NCBI GenBank assembly: GCA_047967505.1
Contig: CM106540.1
DNA: 64,000 nucleotides
From: Dipteris shenzhenensis
Taxonomy: Eukaryota; Polypodiophyta; Polypodiopsida; Gleicheniales
Direction: 5' to 3' (one strand)
Shown in pieces: positions 42,877-52,603 of the stretch; the first letter of the stretch is position 1, and each line of letters begins with the position of its first letter. The notes beneath the pieces were generated by a model, which did no database searches, was not told where the DNA came from, and was given only the letters and a program-made list of their open reading frames with translations. Both the position numbers and the translations under genes were made by a program.

Positions 42877-44565
42877 ATGCCAAATGATGATGATATGCAG
42901 GTTAAACAGCCAGCAGAAGGTCAGGAACATAGGGTTCGGAGGTCCACTAGGATCACAAGACCACTTGATAGGTTTGTCCCAGGGGCTGATTATGTCATGC
43001 TTATGGATAGTGGTGAACCCTCATGCTTCAAGGAAGCAATGCAGAGGGATGATAAGCTCAAGTGGGAGCTTGCCATGAAGTCAGAGATGGATTCTTTGAA
43101 GAAAAATGAAACTTGGGATTTGGTGCCATTGCCTAATGGTAAAAAAGTATTGCCATGCAAATGGGTTTACAGGCTAAAAGAGATACCAAATGCTAGGCCG
43201 AGGTATAAAGCCAGACTGGTTGCCAAAGGCTTTAAGCAGGAATATGGTGTTGACTTTGATGAGATCTTTTCTCCTATGGTTAAGATGACTACCTTAAGGA
43301 TTGTGTTAGCCTTGGTTGCACATGAAAACATGGCATTGGTTCAGATGGACGTGAAGACTGCTTTTCTTCATGGTGATCTCCATGAGGAGATATACATGCA
43401 GCAGCCTGAGGGTTTTGCAGTAAAGGGGAAAGAGGATCTTGTGTGTAAGCTCAAGAAGGGCCTTTATGGTTTGAAACAGGCACCAAGGGAATGGTATCAT
43501 AAATTTGATGCTTTCATGAAATCCCAAGGCTTTAGGCAAAGTGACACAGATCACTGCTTGTACACTAAGAGGGTATCAGATGGTAGTTTGCTAATTCTCA
43601 TTTTATATGTGGATGATATGCTTATTGCCGGTAAATCTCTCAAGGAGATGGATGTCTTGAAAAAGGGTTTGCATCAGACCTTCGACATGAAGGATTTGGG
43701 ACATGCCAGCCACATTTTAGGTATGCGTATCACTCGGCACAGAAATCAGCATTTGCTTTATTTGTCTCAAGAGGAATACATTGGCAAGGTCTTGCATAGG
43801 TTTCATATGGAGGGGGGGAAGACTATTTCTACTCCGTTGGCTCCACATTTGAAACTCAGTGCTAAGGACAGCCCACAGAGTGATTTTGAGAGGGCAAAGA
43901 TGGCCAAGATACCTTATGCTTTAGCTTGCGGTAGTCTCATGTATGCCACGGTTGCTACACGGTCCGACATTGCCTTTGCAGTGGGAGTCATTAATAGATA
44001 TATGGCAAACCCTGGGAAGAAACATTGGGATGCCGTGAAAGGTGTCATGAGATACCTAAAGGGTACGAAGGAGATGTGCATTTGCTTTGGTAAGCATGAT
44101 GCCATTGTTCATGGGTACACAGACTCAGACTATGTAGGTCATCCAGATAACCGGAAGTCTACTACCGATTATGTTTTCACTTTTACAGGTGGTGCAATTT
44201 CATGGATATCTCATGTACAGGGATGTATTGCCTTGTCTACTACTGAGGCAGAGTGTGTTGCAGCTGTTGAGGCTTGCAAGGAGGCCTTATGGCTTGCTGG
44301 ACTTGTGGCAAATTTGGGATTCCCTGGTGATGTTCCGTTCTTGCATTGTGACAGTCAGAGTGCCATCCAGTTGGCACGAAATCCTGTTTTCCATGCAAAG
44401 ACGAAGCATATTGATGTGAAGTACCACTTTATCCATGAGGTGATTGATGGCAAGTTGCTTCAGCTTGTCAAGATTCACACGGATGATAATCCTGCAGATC
44501 TTCTGACGAAGAGTTTACATGCCGAGCGGTTTGCACATTGCAGATCACTCATGGGTGTTGGATGA
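42877..44565 (+). CDS. Copia reverse transcriptase/RNase H part, still open
   Basis: This 562-codon frame is the 3' end of pol. It has RYKARLVAKGFKQEYGVDF, then QMDVKTAFLHGDL, GLYGLKQAPREWY and the active-site box YVDDMLIAG (43606-43632). RNase H reads TDSDYVGHPDNRKSTTDYVF, where relatives have D(W/Y)AG, then ALSTTEAECVA in place of STEAEY, and closes with TKHIDVKYHFIHE and a stop at 44563-44565. The substitutions at Gly/Ala and Tyr suggest weakened constraint. The first in-frame ATG is a chance start, because the true polyprotein began at gag. Confidence 0.88.
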   Translation: MPNDDDMQVKQPAEGQEHRVRRSTRITRPLDRFVPGADYVMLMDSGEPSCFKEAMQRDDKLKWELAMKSEMDSLKKNETWDLVPLPNGKKVLPCKWVYRLKEIPNARPRYKARLVAKGFKQEYGVDFDEIFSPMVKMTTLRIVLALVAHENMALVQMDVKTAFLHGDLHEEIYMQQPEGFAVKGKEDLVCKLKKGLYGLKQAPREWYHKFDAFMKSQGFRQSDTDHCLYTKRVSDGSLLILILYVDDMLIAGKSLKEMDVLKKGLHQTFDMKDLGHASHILGMRITRHRNQHLLYLSQEEYIGKVLHRFHMEGGKTISTPLAPHLKLSAKDSPQSDFERAKMAKIPYALACGSLMYATVATRSDIAFAVGVINRYMANPGKKHWDAVKGVMRYLKGTKEMCICFGKHDAIVHGYTDSDYVGHPDNRKSTTDYVFTFTGGAISWISHVQGCIALSTTEAECVAAVEACKEALWLAGLVANLGFPGDVPFLHCDSQSAIQLARNPVFHAKTKHIDVKYHFIHEVIDGKLLQLVKIHTDDNPADLLTKSLHAERFAHCRSLMGVG

Positions 44566-44654
44566 GGCCATTTTTAGATTTGTGTTGGTCTTGTATATCA
44601 TTGTATACTTGCTGTTTTTTTTTAATCTCACTCTCCTACGGGCATATTGCCTTT

Positions 44655-44665
44655 AAGTGGGAGGT
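44655..44665 (+). promoter_or_regulatory. Polypurine tract
   Basis: AAGTGGGAGGT precedes the 3' LTR directly. Confidence 0.85.
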
Positions 44666-44860
44666 TGTTGGGGTGTAAAGGCCCTATGTAACATTTATAG
44701 TTTGTATACAATGTGAAACCGGTTCGTTGAACCGGTTCCACCCTAACCCTAACACATGAATAAAACTCATGGGTTGTGGTGTGCCCATCATATATTCTTC
44801 ACACCCACACATTGTTGACTCTCGTCTCCTACTCTCTCTCACTCTCCACTCACTTCATCA
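44666..44860 (+). repeat. 3' LTR of the 195-bp-LTR copia element
   Basis: Identical in length to the 5' LTR, with four differences. It contains two palindromes AACCGGTT at 44717-44724 and 44730-44737. The first is mutated in the 5' LTR. Confidence 0.95.
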
Positions 44861-47338
44861 CTAAATCCTGCATCCTGATCATCATGTACCTCCTCCCAAG
44901 GCTGGAAGGGAGAAAGCACTCGCCGTGGCCATGGATCAGCCCATGGTATCATGGCACACCCTCCCCAATCATCATCAATGCATGCGGAGCAAAAACATGT
45001 AAACCATCGAGAAAAGATCGTGGGGTGAGTGGAAAGGAAATCAAGAGTGCCAGACACTGAATGACAATCAAAAGGCCTAGACCGATCAAGACTCCCAATG
45101 TCCACGCACCAAAAATACCGGCTCACCACCCTATCGTCACGCAATTGAAATGAGGAGATAGCACTAGTGGATAAGTGCTAGCTGCACCACCGCACCACAT
45201 CATGTGCATCCTTGAAGCGATTAGCGCTGTGATGCAACTGGTATCGACACAAAGCATGCTTCATGCAAGCACTTGCACCATCGTGCTCTCCCTTACCATG
45301 CCCTGTCTCGAAGTAGCTCCATGTGATCGGAATACCTGTCTCACGGTGCCATCTGCAAAACCAATAAAATTGTCTAGCAGATTTGAACTGACCACCACAG
45401 CCATCTGACCAGATCCAGCACTGGTGCCATGTGACACCATGATCCCTCAAGAAACTATCATGCAAAGTGAAGCAATGCTACACAAAGTGGGCATCATGTG
45501 ATCGATCATCACTACTGTAGAAGTGATACTCTCACACAATGATGTGTGAGTCCATGGTGCTATCAATGCCATCCACATGAGCTTGTGCATGACGATAGTT
45601 AATGTGCACAAATATAGCAACCTGCAATATGGCATTGGAAAAAAATATGACTATTGAAACAATTCAATATAATGAGGCCATAAAAAAACTAATAACTCAA
45701 TCACACGTCACCTATTCAGAGAAATAATACTCCGATTGGATCTCATGCTGTGGTGCAAAGGTATAATTCTCCGCAAAGTCCACCATTGAGACAACCACCC
45801 CTATAGGAAATGTCCTCAAACATGCACGGAACTGACGATCCTCCCACTTCACAGTGTGTGAGTGGCGTATGTAACGGTACAGCTTCCCTCGAAAACTGTC
45901 AATGAATACATGTGGTGTCCCCTTCCCCACAAGCTGCAACCTCCTCGATTGTGCACCACCATCTAATGTCAGGAGACTGTACTCATATTGCTGCCAACGA
46001 ACCATATGCACATCACAAGTATCTAGTGCAACTCGTGGCACTCTAGCAAAGTCACCACACAAAGTACACCTGCCTTCCACACAATCAAGGGAGTGGAATA
46101 AAGCATTGCCATCTCGTGTACACAATATGGAATGAATGAAGTCACGAGGGCTAGTAGGAACCACTCCCCTATGACCATCAAGGGAACGGAATACGTCATA
46201 CATCAATCCAAAATCCACATGGTAGTGACAACAACACGTGTCATGCTCCTGAGAGCATCGCACAAACCATGGCCTGCATCGCTCAAATGACCTCTGCCCA
46301 ATCCTGAACTCTGGGTGCGCGTCTATAAACTGAGTGTACAACTCAGTCTAGGTAACTCAGTCTGGGTACACTCCAAAAAACATGCACCATGCTCAATGTA
46401 CACACCGCATGACACCCTCTTCTGCAATGCCTTCTTGAACACCGGGGATGCTCTGCAATGCTCCTCCCAAAACTGTTGTATGAAGGACCTAGTGGAATCA
46501 TCCAACAATCGATCGCTGCGAGGTGCACGACCACTCGAAGCCCAAAGAGCATCAGTCTCACTATCCTCTGGACTCTGCCTCTTAATCATGCCTGCTCGCA
46601 ATGTGCATGATGCATTTGAAGAAGACGTGAAGCGGTACGCACATGGCCTGTCATATGAGGTCTACTAATGGCAGCCACAATAGCACGATGTGCTACCAAA
46701 GCATCACTGGAGTTTCTATGCTTAATACAAGCATAGGAATGTTGAACATTGCTAAGGACCTCACTACATACAACCCTATCTCTACGTGCACTAAGACCAG
46801 CAAGCCTCCTACACTCTACCAAGTTAGGGTGATCAATCAGGGATGTGAGAAGAGCAGATTGCGAAGTTGGCATAAGGTCACTAAAAAAAGACTGCACAAT
46901 CTTACTAGTACGATGATAGATAGTGGACTTTGGCAAGTCACGTCGTGAAGCAACACTGTTACTGCAAGGTGGGGCAAGGGGATCAATGGGAGAAGGTAGG
47001 GTGGAGGGGGGAAGGGAGGCCCCAAGGGGAAGGGGGGGAGGGGGAGGGGGAGGGGGAGGGGGGAGGGTGGAGGGGGAAGAGGTAGAGGTGGAGGGCAAAA
47101 TATAGGTGGCTAGGGGAAGGGCGGAGGCTGGAGGTAGGGGAGCAGATGAGGATGTGGAGGGGGGGACAATGGAGGTGGGGGTGGGGGTGGAGGTGGAGGT
47201 GGAGGTGGGATGTAGAGGTGGAGGTGGAGCGGTGGTGGTAGCGTGAGCTCTAGCTCTAGAGGTTCTCTTGCACTCACGAGCCTTCCGCTTGTGCTCCTCG
47301 TCAATGAGATTTGGGGGGGGGGTTCCTACATCTTTCAC
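44861..47338 (-). pseudogene. N-terminal and catalytic parts of split transposase-like gene
   Basis: Minus-strand frames that follow each other with frameshifts. The start at 47338 is MKDVGTPPPNLIDEEHKRKA with a Pro-rich linker of about 80 residues. Next come STIYHRTSKIVQSFFSDLMP and a helical part, then FIQQFWEEHCRASPVFKKAL. A Cys/His-rich block (CSQEHDTCCCHYHVDFG ... CVEGRCTLC) lies at 45712-46341. Then come a beta strand VAIFVHINYRHAQAHVDGID near 45620, WIWSDGCGGQFKSARQFYWF and YFETGHGKGEHDGASACMK at 45178-45465. The DGC-QFK and GHGKGxxDG blocks look like an RNase H-fold transposase core of animal and plant elements. I cannot name the family. The gene resumes at 39078 beyond the copia insertion. 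Confidence 0.65.
46990..47215 (-). repeat. GGAGGG/GGTGGA low-complexity tract
   Basis: Runs of GGGGGA and GGTGGAGGTGGA encode the Pro/Ser/Thr-rich linker of the transposase-like protein on the minus strand. The tract probably grew by replication slippage. Confidence 0.85.
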
Positions 47339-47747
47339 GTCTACTAGCTCTACGGCTTTGAGAACCCATTCTCAATGAAAGTAGGATGGAAGCTGTGACA
47401 AAGTGATGGGGAGGCAAGAATGGCTAAGAATGGGTAAAATGAACCAAAACGTGGTGTCTTATAGAGAGCCTAAACTCATCCACTAGATTGCTCTTGATTA
47501 TTATTGGTGGAGAAGGTGCTAAGATTGAAAATAATTGGCTACTAAAATTACGTTTGATTTTGTTTTGAAACTAAATTTTGTGGTCTACTCAAATAAGTTG
47601 ATTTTAATCATATTATATATACATGGAATCCAATGTTAATTTTGGATATTTGCATCGTTTGATTTTATTTCAGTTTAATATTCACATAACATATGTGCCT
47701 ATCTTGATTAATATTTCCGTTAATGCAATTTGAGAATAAACTATGTG
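47339..47747. other. AT-rich DNA, no gene seen
   Basis: Upstream side of the split transposase-like gene. No terminal inverted repeat was found. Confidence 0.5.
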
Positions 47748-48010
47748 ATAAACCATGATAATTTGATTATTTTGCCACTTCCAAATATCTCCAAATACCT
47801 TGATCGTGGTCATAAACCATGACAATTTGATTATTTTGCCACCTTTGGATACCTCCAAATACCTCGATCATGGTCATAAACCATGACAATTTGATTTGTC
47901 ATTTGATTATTTTGCCACTTCCAAATACCTCCAAATACCTCGATCGTGGTATTCTATGCCTCATGCACATCGTGGTCATAAACCTCGATCGTGGTATTCT
48001 ATGCCTCACG
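47748..48010 (+). repeat. About 64-bp tandem repeat, three to four units
   Basis: ATAAACCATGAYAATTTGATTATTTTGCCAC followed by CCTCCAAATACCTCGATC recurs starting at 47748, 47812 and 47876, with a partly rearranged last unit. CTCGATCGTGGTATTCTATG occurs twice near the right end. Confidence 0.88.
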
Positions 48011-48029
48011 CACTCAAATCACATGCATG

Positions 48030-48365
48030 TATAACTTACCATGCATGTTGATGATGTGGCTCGCCATCATCATGATGTGTATACATGTGGCTGATGTGGC
48101 ACCATGCATGGTGATGATGTGGCAATATGGTGTGGAATATATGAGTCTCTTCCATGACGTGGAAATGTGATGTGGCATGATGAGTTGGCATTCATGAGGT
48201 GGTAGATTGACATGGCAAATTGATGTGGAGGGATTGGTGATGTGGCAATGTTGACGAGGTATGCCAAGGTGGCAAGGTGTGATGACATGGCTCCAAGAGT
48301 TCCTATGATGTGGAATGATGAGGTGGCACATGTGGCTGATGTGGCACCAGACTGACGCTAATGTG
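48030..48365 (+). repeat. Dispersed TGATGTGGCA words
   Basis: TGATGTGGCA or close variants (TGAGGTGGCA, TGACATGGCA) occur some fifteen to twenty times in about 330 bp with irregular spacing. The long minus-strand frame here is a by-product of the repeat. Confidence 0.8.
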
Positions 48366-49377
48366 GGTACTTGTTCAGGCATAATATTATTGGAAGTAGT
48401 GTCCTATGGCTCTAGTTCACATCCAAGCACACTACCAGACCTCAAGTGCATGTGTTGATCTCCCTAATAGGCTGCTATAGCTAGTTTTAGTCACTATGCA
48501 AATCTGGCCCTAAAGTAGTGTGTCATTGCACGACGTTAGCCATAAAGCAACAACTTGGAAGTCTTTGCGTTAGACTTTGTGGTTGCATTTCATTATATAA
48601 AGCAACGAGATCCTTAAAGTAGTGACTGAAATAACACAACGACCTTGATAAAGCAACAAATTTATTAATGCATTAGGTTGCAAGTCCTTACCTTGGCCTT
48701 AAAGCAGTGACTTGGATATAGTGGCAATGAATGTTAATGCTGTGAGAAAATTATAGTAACAATGGTGGGTCATTTAATAGAGTGGGTTAGATATAGCAGC
48801 GACTTGATTATTGAGCGGGTTTGAAATCACATGCATTAGCCCTAAAGCTGTGAGTTGACTTTTTGATTTGACAATTATCAGTTCATTTAATGACACGTGG
48901 TAGGTGGACGGTGAACTATTAGTAGTAGGTGATGTTAGAATTTAATGCAATGGGTCACTATGTTATTAATGCAACAACATCAAAGCTCAATGCATTAATG
49001 AAACAACACACGGGGACACACTATCACCGACTGGTTTTTGGTGATATTCTTGATTTTTACATTTTTTGTTTAGGATTTGTGGAGTGTGAGGGATGTTATA
49101 CTACCTAATCTGCCTACTCAATACAAAAAACAACAAACAATAAATTTTAAGGTGCAAAAGAGAGACATTTCAAGTCTAACTATCTACTCCATTCAAACCA
49201 CTTCAAAATTCACTCCTAAATTCATTTCTTAGTGTTTTTTATTGGATTTGACTTCAAGGTGCTTACAATCACCTTAGCTACACACTCCTAGTATTTAACA
49301 ACAAAAAACCACAATAAATAAGCTCCATTCACTCAAAAATGTTTTCCAGCTGAAAAAAGCATACCTAGCTAATCCTC
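48366..49377. other. Unassigned DNA with scattered AAAGCARYGACTTGG words
   Basis: Variants of 'taaagcagtgacttgg' occur about eight times at 48510-48860 without fixed spacing. No gene is seen. Confidence 0.45.
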
Positions 49378-50090
49378 AGCAATGGTGCCAAAGATGTATA
49401 GTTTAATAAATGTAGTAATTTTGCAATTATGCAAAAGACAACCACCTAGTAATTAGCTAGGTAGTTTAACAAAAGAAAACAAAGCATAATGCAAAAGCAT
49501 ACCAACAATGGTGCCAAAGATATGTAGTCCTGGTGGCTGTGACTTAGGTGTCATGGGGAAGTTCACCAATACCCCGAGGGCACTACATCCTTGACTCTCA
49601 GTAGCAATAATGAAAGGCTTGTTGTCCACTTGTTTCCAGATTGTTGCAATGTGACTCCATGAGAGGAAGAGGGGGAGGGGGGAAGGGAGAGGAGAGGGGG
49701 ATAGGGAAGGCAAGAGGGGAGTGGAGAAGCGAAGAAGGGGGAGAGGGACTGGAAATCATAAGCGCACTATGATAGAAAACAAGAGAACTCAAGACAACTC
49801 ATGAAAGAGAGAAAGAGAGCTTGTATTCCAAATGTGAGCATACAACAATGAAGACCTAATTCAAACCTTTAGCTATTTATACATTCCACCTTTGAAGGGA
49901 GGGCCAACCCTATTCTTACTTACCTCTCTCTTTCTCTCTTCCATATTTTTATAAGGCACTTGGGCCCCTATGGCTCCAAGGCAAATTTCTACTGTCTTCC
50001 TTTCATCATCTCCCTATTCTCTACGGTATCTTTCAAAATATGTTAACCGTGGCAGTTAACAAATGCAATGAAATTTGACATGCTTACGAG
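49378..50090 (-). mobile_element. Probable gypsy LTR and primer-site region, minus orientation
   Basis: On the minus strand TTTGGCACCATTGCTGAGGA (49377-49396) resembles the TTTGGCGCCGTTGCCGGGGA start seen after the LTR of many plant gypsy elements. A shorter copy lies at 49502-49519. To the right, in LTR position, is a good TATA box TATAAATAG (about 49872-49880 on the minus strand), followed by a transcribed-looking pyrimidine-rich leader. No gag or pol of this copy is visible to the left, so this may be a solo or truncated LTR. The outer end is not defined. Confidence 0.45.
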
Positions 50091-50330
50091 CCATATAGCA
50101 AGGAGTTACACGGAAAAAGAAACAATACAGAATTGTAAATAGCATTGGACTTTCTTAAAAGATATTTGCACATTTTTAAATTGCACATTTCAAATTCTTT
50201 CATTCTAGGGTGACTGTAGATACCAATATCACTAGCTATCAATGTTATAAGACCACCATACAGTAGTCCCACTAGTTTGGATTCCAGCTACCTATCAAAT
50301 TCTTCCATTTTTGGGTGAATCTAGATACCA
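50091..50330. other. Short unassigned stretch
   Basis: It contains two similar phrases (CAAATTCTTYCATTYT...GGGTGA...TAGATACCAATATCAC) at about 50190 and 50296, a local duplication of about 100 bp. No gene. Confidence 0.5.
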
Positions 50331-50334
50331 ATAT

Positions 50335-50565
50335 CACAAACTACAAGAAAAAGGGCCAAAAAGGGTTCCTTTAAAGTCACCCTTTTGGCCCACATTAAGG
50401 GCGGACTTGTCACCCCCCTTTTAGACTTGCCCTATATTAAAGGGAGGCCAACTATTTGCTGCTATTTTTTTTCCAATAAAGGGCTGAATTGGATTGGGTG
50501 CCCTTTTTTCATCTACAAAAAGAGGGCATAAGTTTTTTGTTTTAGTCTCCCCATTTTGGTTGAGG
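50335..50565 (+). mobile_element. Possible CACTA-type transposon end
   Basis: ACTACAAGAAAAAGGGCC at 50340-50357 resembles the CACTACAAGAAAA terminus of CACTA DNA transposons. It is followed by short repeated words AAAGGG / CCCTTT in both orientations up to about 50540, as in CACTA subterminal regions. The first C of CACTA is changed (AACTA), no transposase is seen and the other end was not found. Confidence 0.35.
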
Positions 50566-51959
50566 GGGGGTATGTTGGCTTAGAGCCATTGAAGCTCATC
50601 CTCATGGGGAGGACTCTTTAGTTCTAAGGTTAATAAGAGGCTCACTTGATAGGCTGGACGGCACAATCACAAGCATTGGGATTGGCCCATGCAATCAAAT
50701 TTGCATGATTGGTTGCCTTGCATGCAAACTCACGTGGCACATGGTTGTGACCTTTGAAGGACCTCGTAGGTTCTTACCTCTTGCCTACATGCATAAGTAT
50801 CTCTACCGACTTGTGGTCTCAAGAGCGATGAGAGTCGGTTCCTCATATGGTAGAGTAGGATTAGATGCAGTAGGTTGGTGTGGTGATCTTCTATGAGAGT
50901 TGTGAGCGATTGTGTGTCGTAGTGATCACGACTATGTGTCGTGATAAATTTATAAGCCTTTGTGGCTCAATCTTTTTGTAAAGCTACAACAAAACCGGTA
51001 GGGGTGAGCAGCTATTGAGTGAGTTGATTGAAATATAAGTGGTTTTTATATTTTATGTGCTGCTCTCTTTTGCTACCCTACATCTTTGTTTGCCATCAGG
51101 GGGTATTCAAAATGACAGATTGCGTCTAATTATTATGCCAAGAACTAGCACGGTGGTCTCTCCAAGCCAACCTTCAATTTTAATGATTTGCATGGGTGCG
51201 GTGCCCAGTGACAGGTGGCAAAGTTGCATGGCAAAAGGTGCGTGATGATAAGTGGTCAGGCGGCTTAGGCTAGAGACTATGCTCTGTGAAGCAGTGCAAA
51301 GATGTTGTGTGTCGAGCTATGCGGCATTTAGAACAAATAGATTGCGTCTCATTATGATGCCAGTGCGCCTTTATGACATTGGGAAATTTTTTTGCGAGAG
51401 CGTGGGTCCGCGTATAATTCAAATATTCACCCAGAAGCGCATCACATCATGGCCCCAAAATGGCCCCGAAAATAGTTATGTGATTGGCTACACCCAAGCA
51501 AACGTTGACCCTGGGGTGTTTGTGCATGCAAGCTTGGTATGTAGAGTATGTAATGTGCCATTGCCTAGTTGATGGACAGATCAAATGTGCCTTCCTACTA
51601 CAACTATCTATGATAAGAAAGTAGATGCTACAACACAATTTGCTTTTGAGAAAAAATTACAAAAGAGAAGGAGCTTGAATTGAGGAAGGGCAAGCCTGAC
51701 TGCCTCGGGGGGTTCACCTCATAAAATTTTAGTATACCACATACATTCAAAAGGAGGGGTATTTTAATATAACTTTTTGGAAAATTTTAACAGGTTTACT
51801 ATAACATGAGGATTTTTTTAGTTCAACTTTAGAAAAAAGTCACTTAGTTCATAAGTAAAGAGGTGTGATTTTATTGAGGTGAAAATTTTAGTTGAGGGGT
51901 TTGTTAAATACCCCTTGAACACATGTAATACATAGGGTTTCTAAGTAGTGCACCCCTTG
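50566..51959. other. Unassigned DNA, possible LTR remnants
   Basis: No recognised domain. AGATTGCGTCTMATTATKATGCCA occurs twice, near 51118 and 51341, suggesting a duplicated block with a step of about 223 bp. Confidence 0.4.
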
Positions 51960-51964
51960 CACTG

Positions 51965-52165
51965 ACCACAAAGAAAAGGAGCCTGAAGGGAGGAACCAGC
52001 CCCCTTCAGAAAAGGAGCAAGAAGGGCCGAGCCTACAACCAAGGAGCTCAAAAAAGGAAAGAGGAAGTGACATGAAGGGAGGGGTCAGGCCCCAGAAGGG
52101 AGGAAGCAGCCCCCTTCAAGAAAGGAGAAAGGAGGGCCGAGCCTACAATTAGGGAGCTAAAAAAG
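51965..52165 (+). repeat. Tandem duplication of about 110 bp
   Basis: GAAGGGAGGAACCAGCCCCC followed by GGGCCGAGCCTACAACCAAG recurs as GAAGGGAGGAAGCAGCCCCC and GGGCCGAGCCTACAATTAGG. The duplication ends at the 3' boundary of the second DUF7869-type copy. Confidence 0.88.
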
Positions 52166-52269
52166 GTGACCTTGTCAAAGAAATGTGAAAAACACCTATT
52201 TCATTAATTTTGGACTTTTTCAGTTGTTTTTTGACGAAGCCCAAAAATCCTTCCCAAATGAAAAGTTTA

Positions 52270-52385
52270 CTTTGTGAAAATATCCTTCCCAAATCAAAAT
52301 TTTGCTTTCTGAAAATATTCATCCCAAATCAAAAGTTCACTTTGTGGCACTATCATATTCACATAAAAATCTTGTTTTTTCAATC
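52270..52385 (-). repeat. About 36-bp triplication in the 3' end of the second copy
   Basis: Three successive variants of AAAGTAAACTTTTSATTTGGGAAGGATATTTTC are seen on the minus strand. Confidence 0.8.
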
Positions 52386-52603
52386 TATACTCCAACATGC
52401 AAGAATTTGAAATAATCCTATTTTGGAAATTCTAGCTATACCTAAGTTATTTGTTAATTTAATTATTTTTAATATTTTTCCTTGCAACATAGATATCCCA
52501 ATGCATTTAACATGTTCTCCTCCTTCATTACTCTCTTCCTCTTTGGTTGCTTTTGTGGCTCTGCCTGGATTCGCTTTCTCTTCATGCATATGTATGACCG
52601 TTT

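Larger units (their letters stand above)
39079..44860 (+). mobile_element. Ty1/copia element with 195-bp LTRs, partly decayed
   Basis: The element is 5782 bp, flanked by CTAAA duplications, and inserted into a minus-strand transposase-like gene. It has LTR, primer site, gag, protease, integrase, reverse transcriptase/RNase H, purine tract and LTR, in copia order. The two 195-bp LTRs differ at four positions (about 2 percent), so it is clearly older than the copia element at 3239-8719. Gag and integrase are broken by frameshifts and stops, while the last 562 codons remain open. Confidence 0.96.

Noticed and set aside
46586-47338. Reading the Pro-rich 250-codon frame as a host hydroxyproline-rich or extensin gene
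   Set aside because: It lacks SPPPP repeats and a signal peptide. Its non-Pro part continues in shifted frames into the transposase-like gene.
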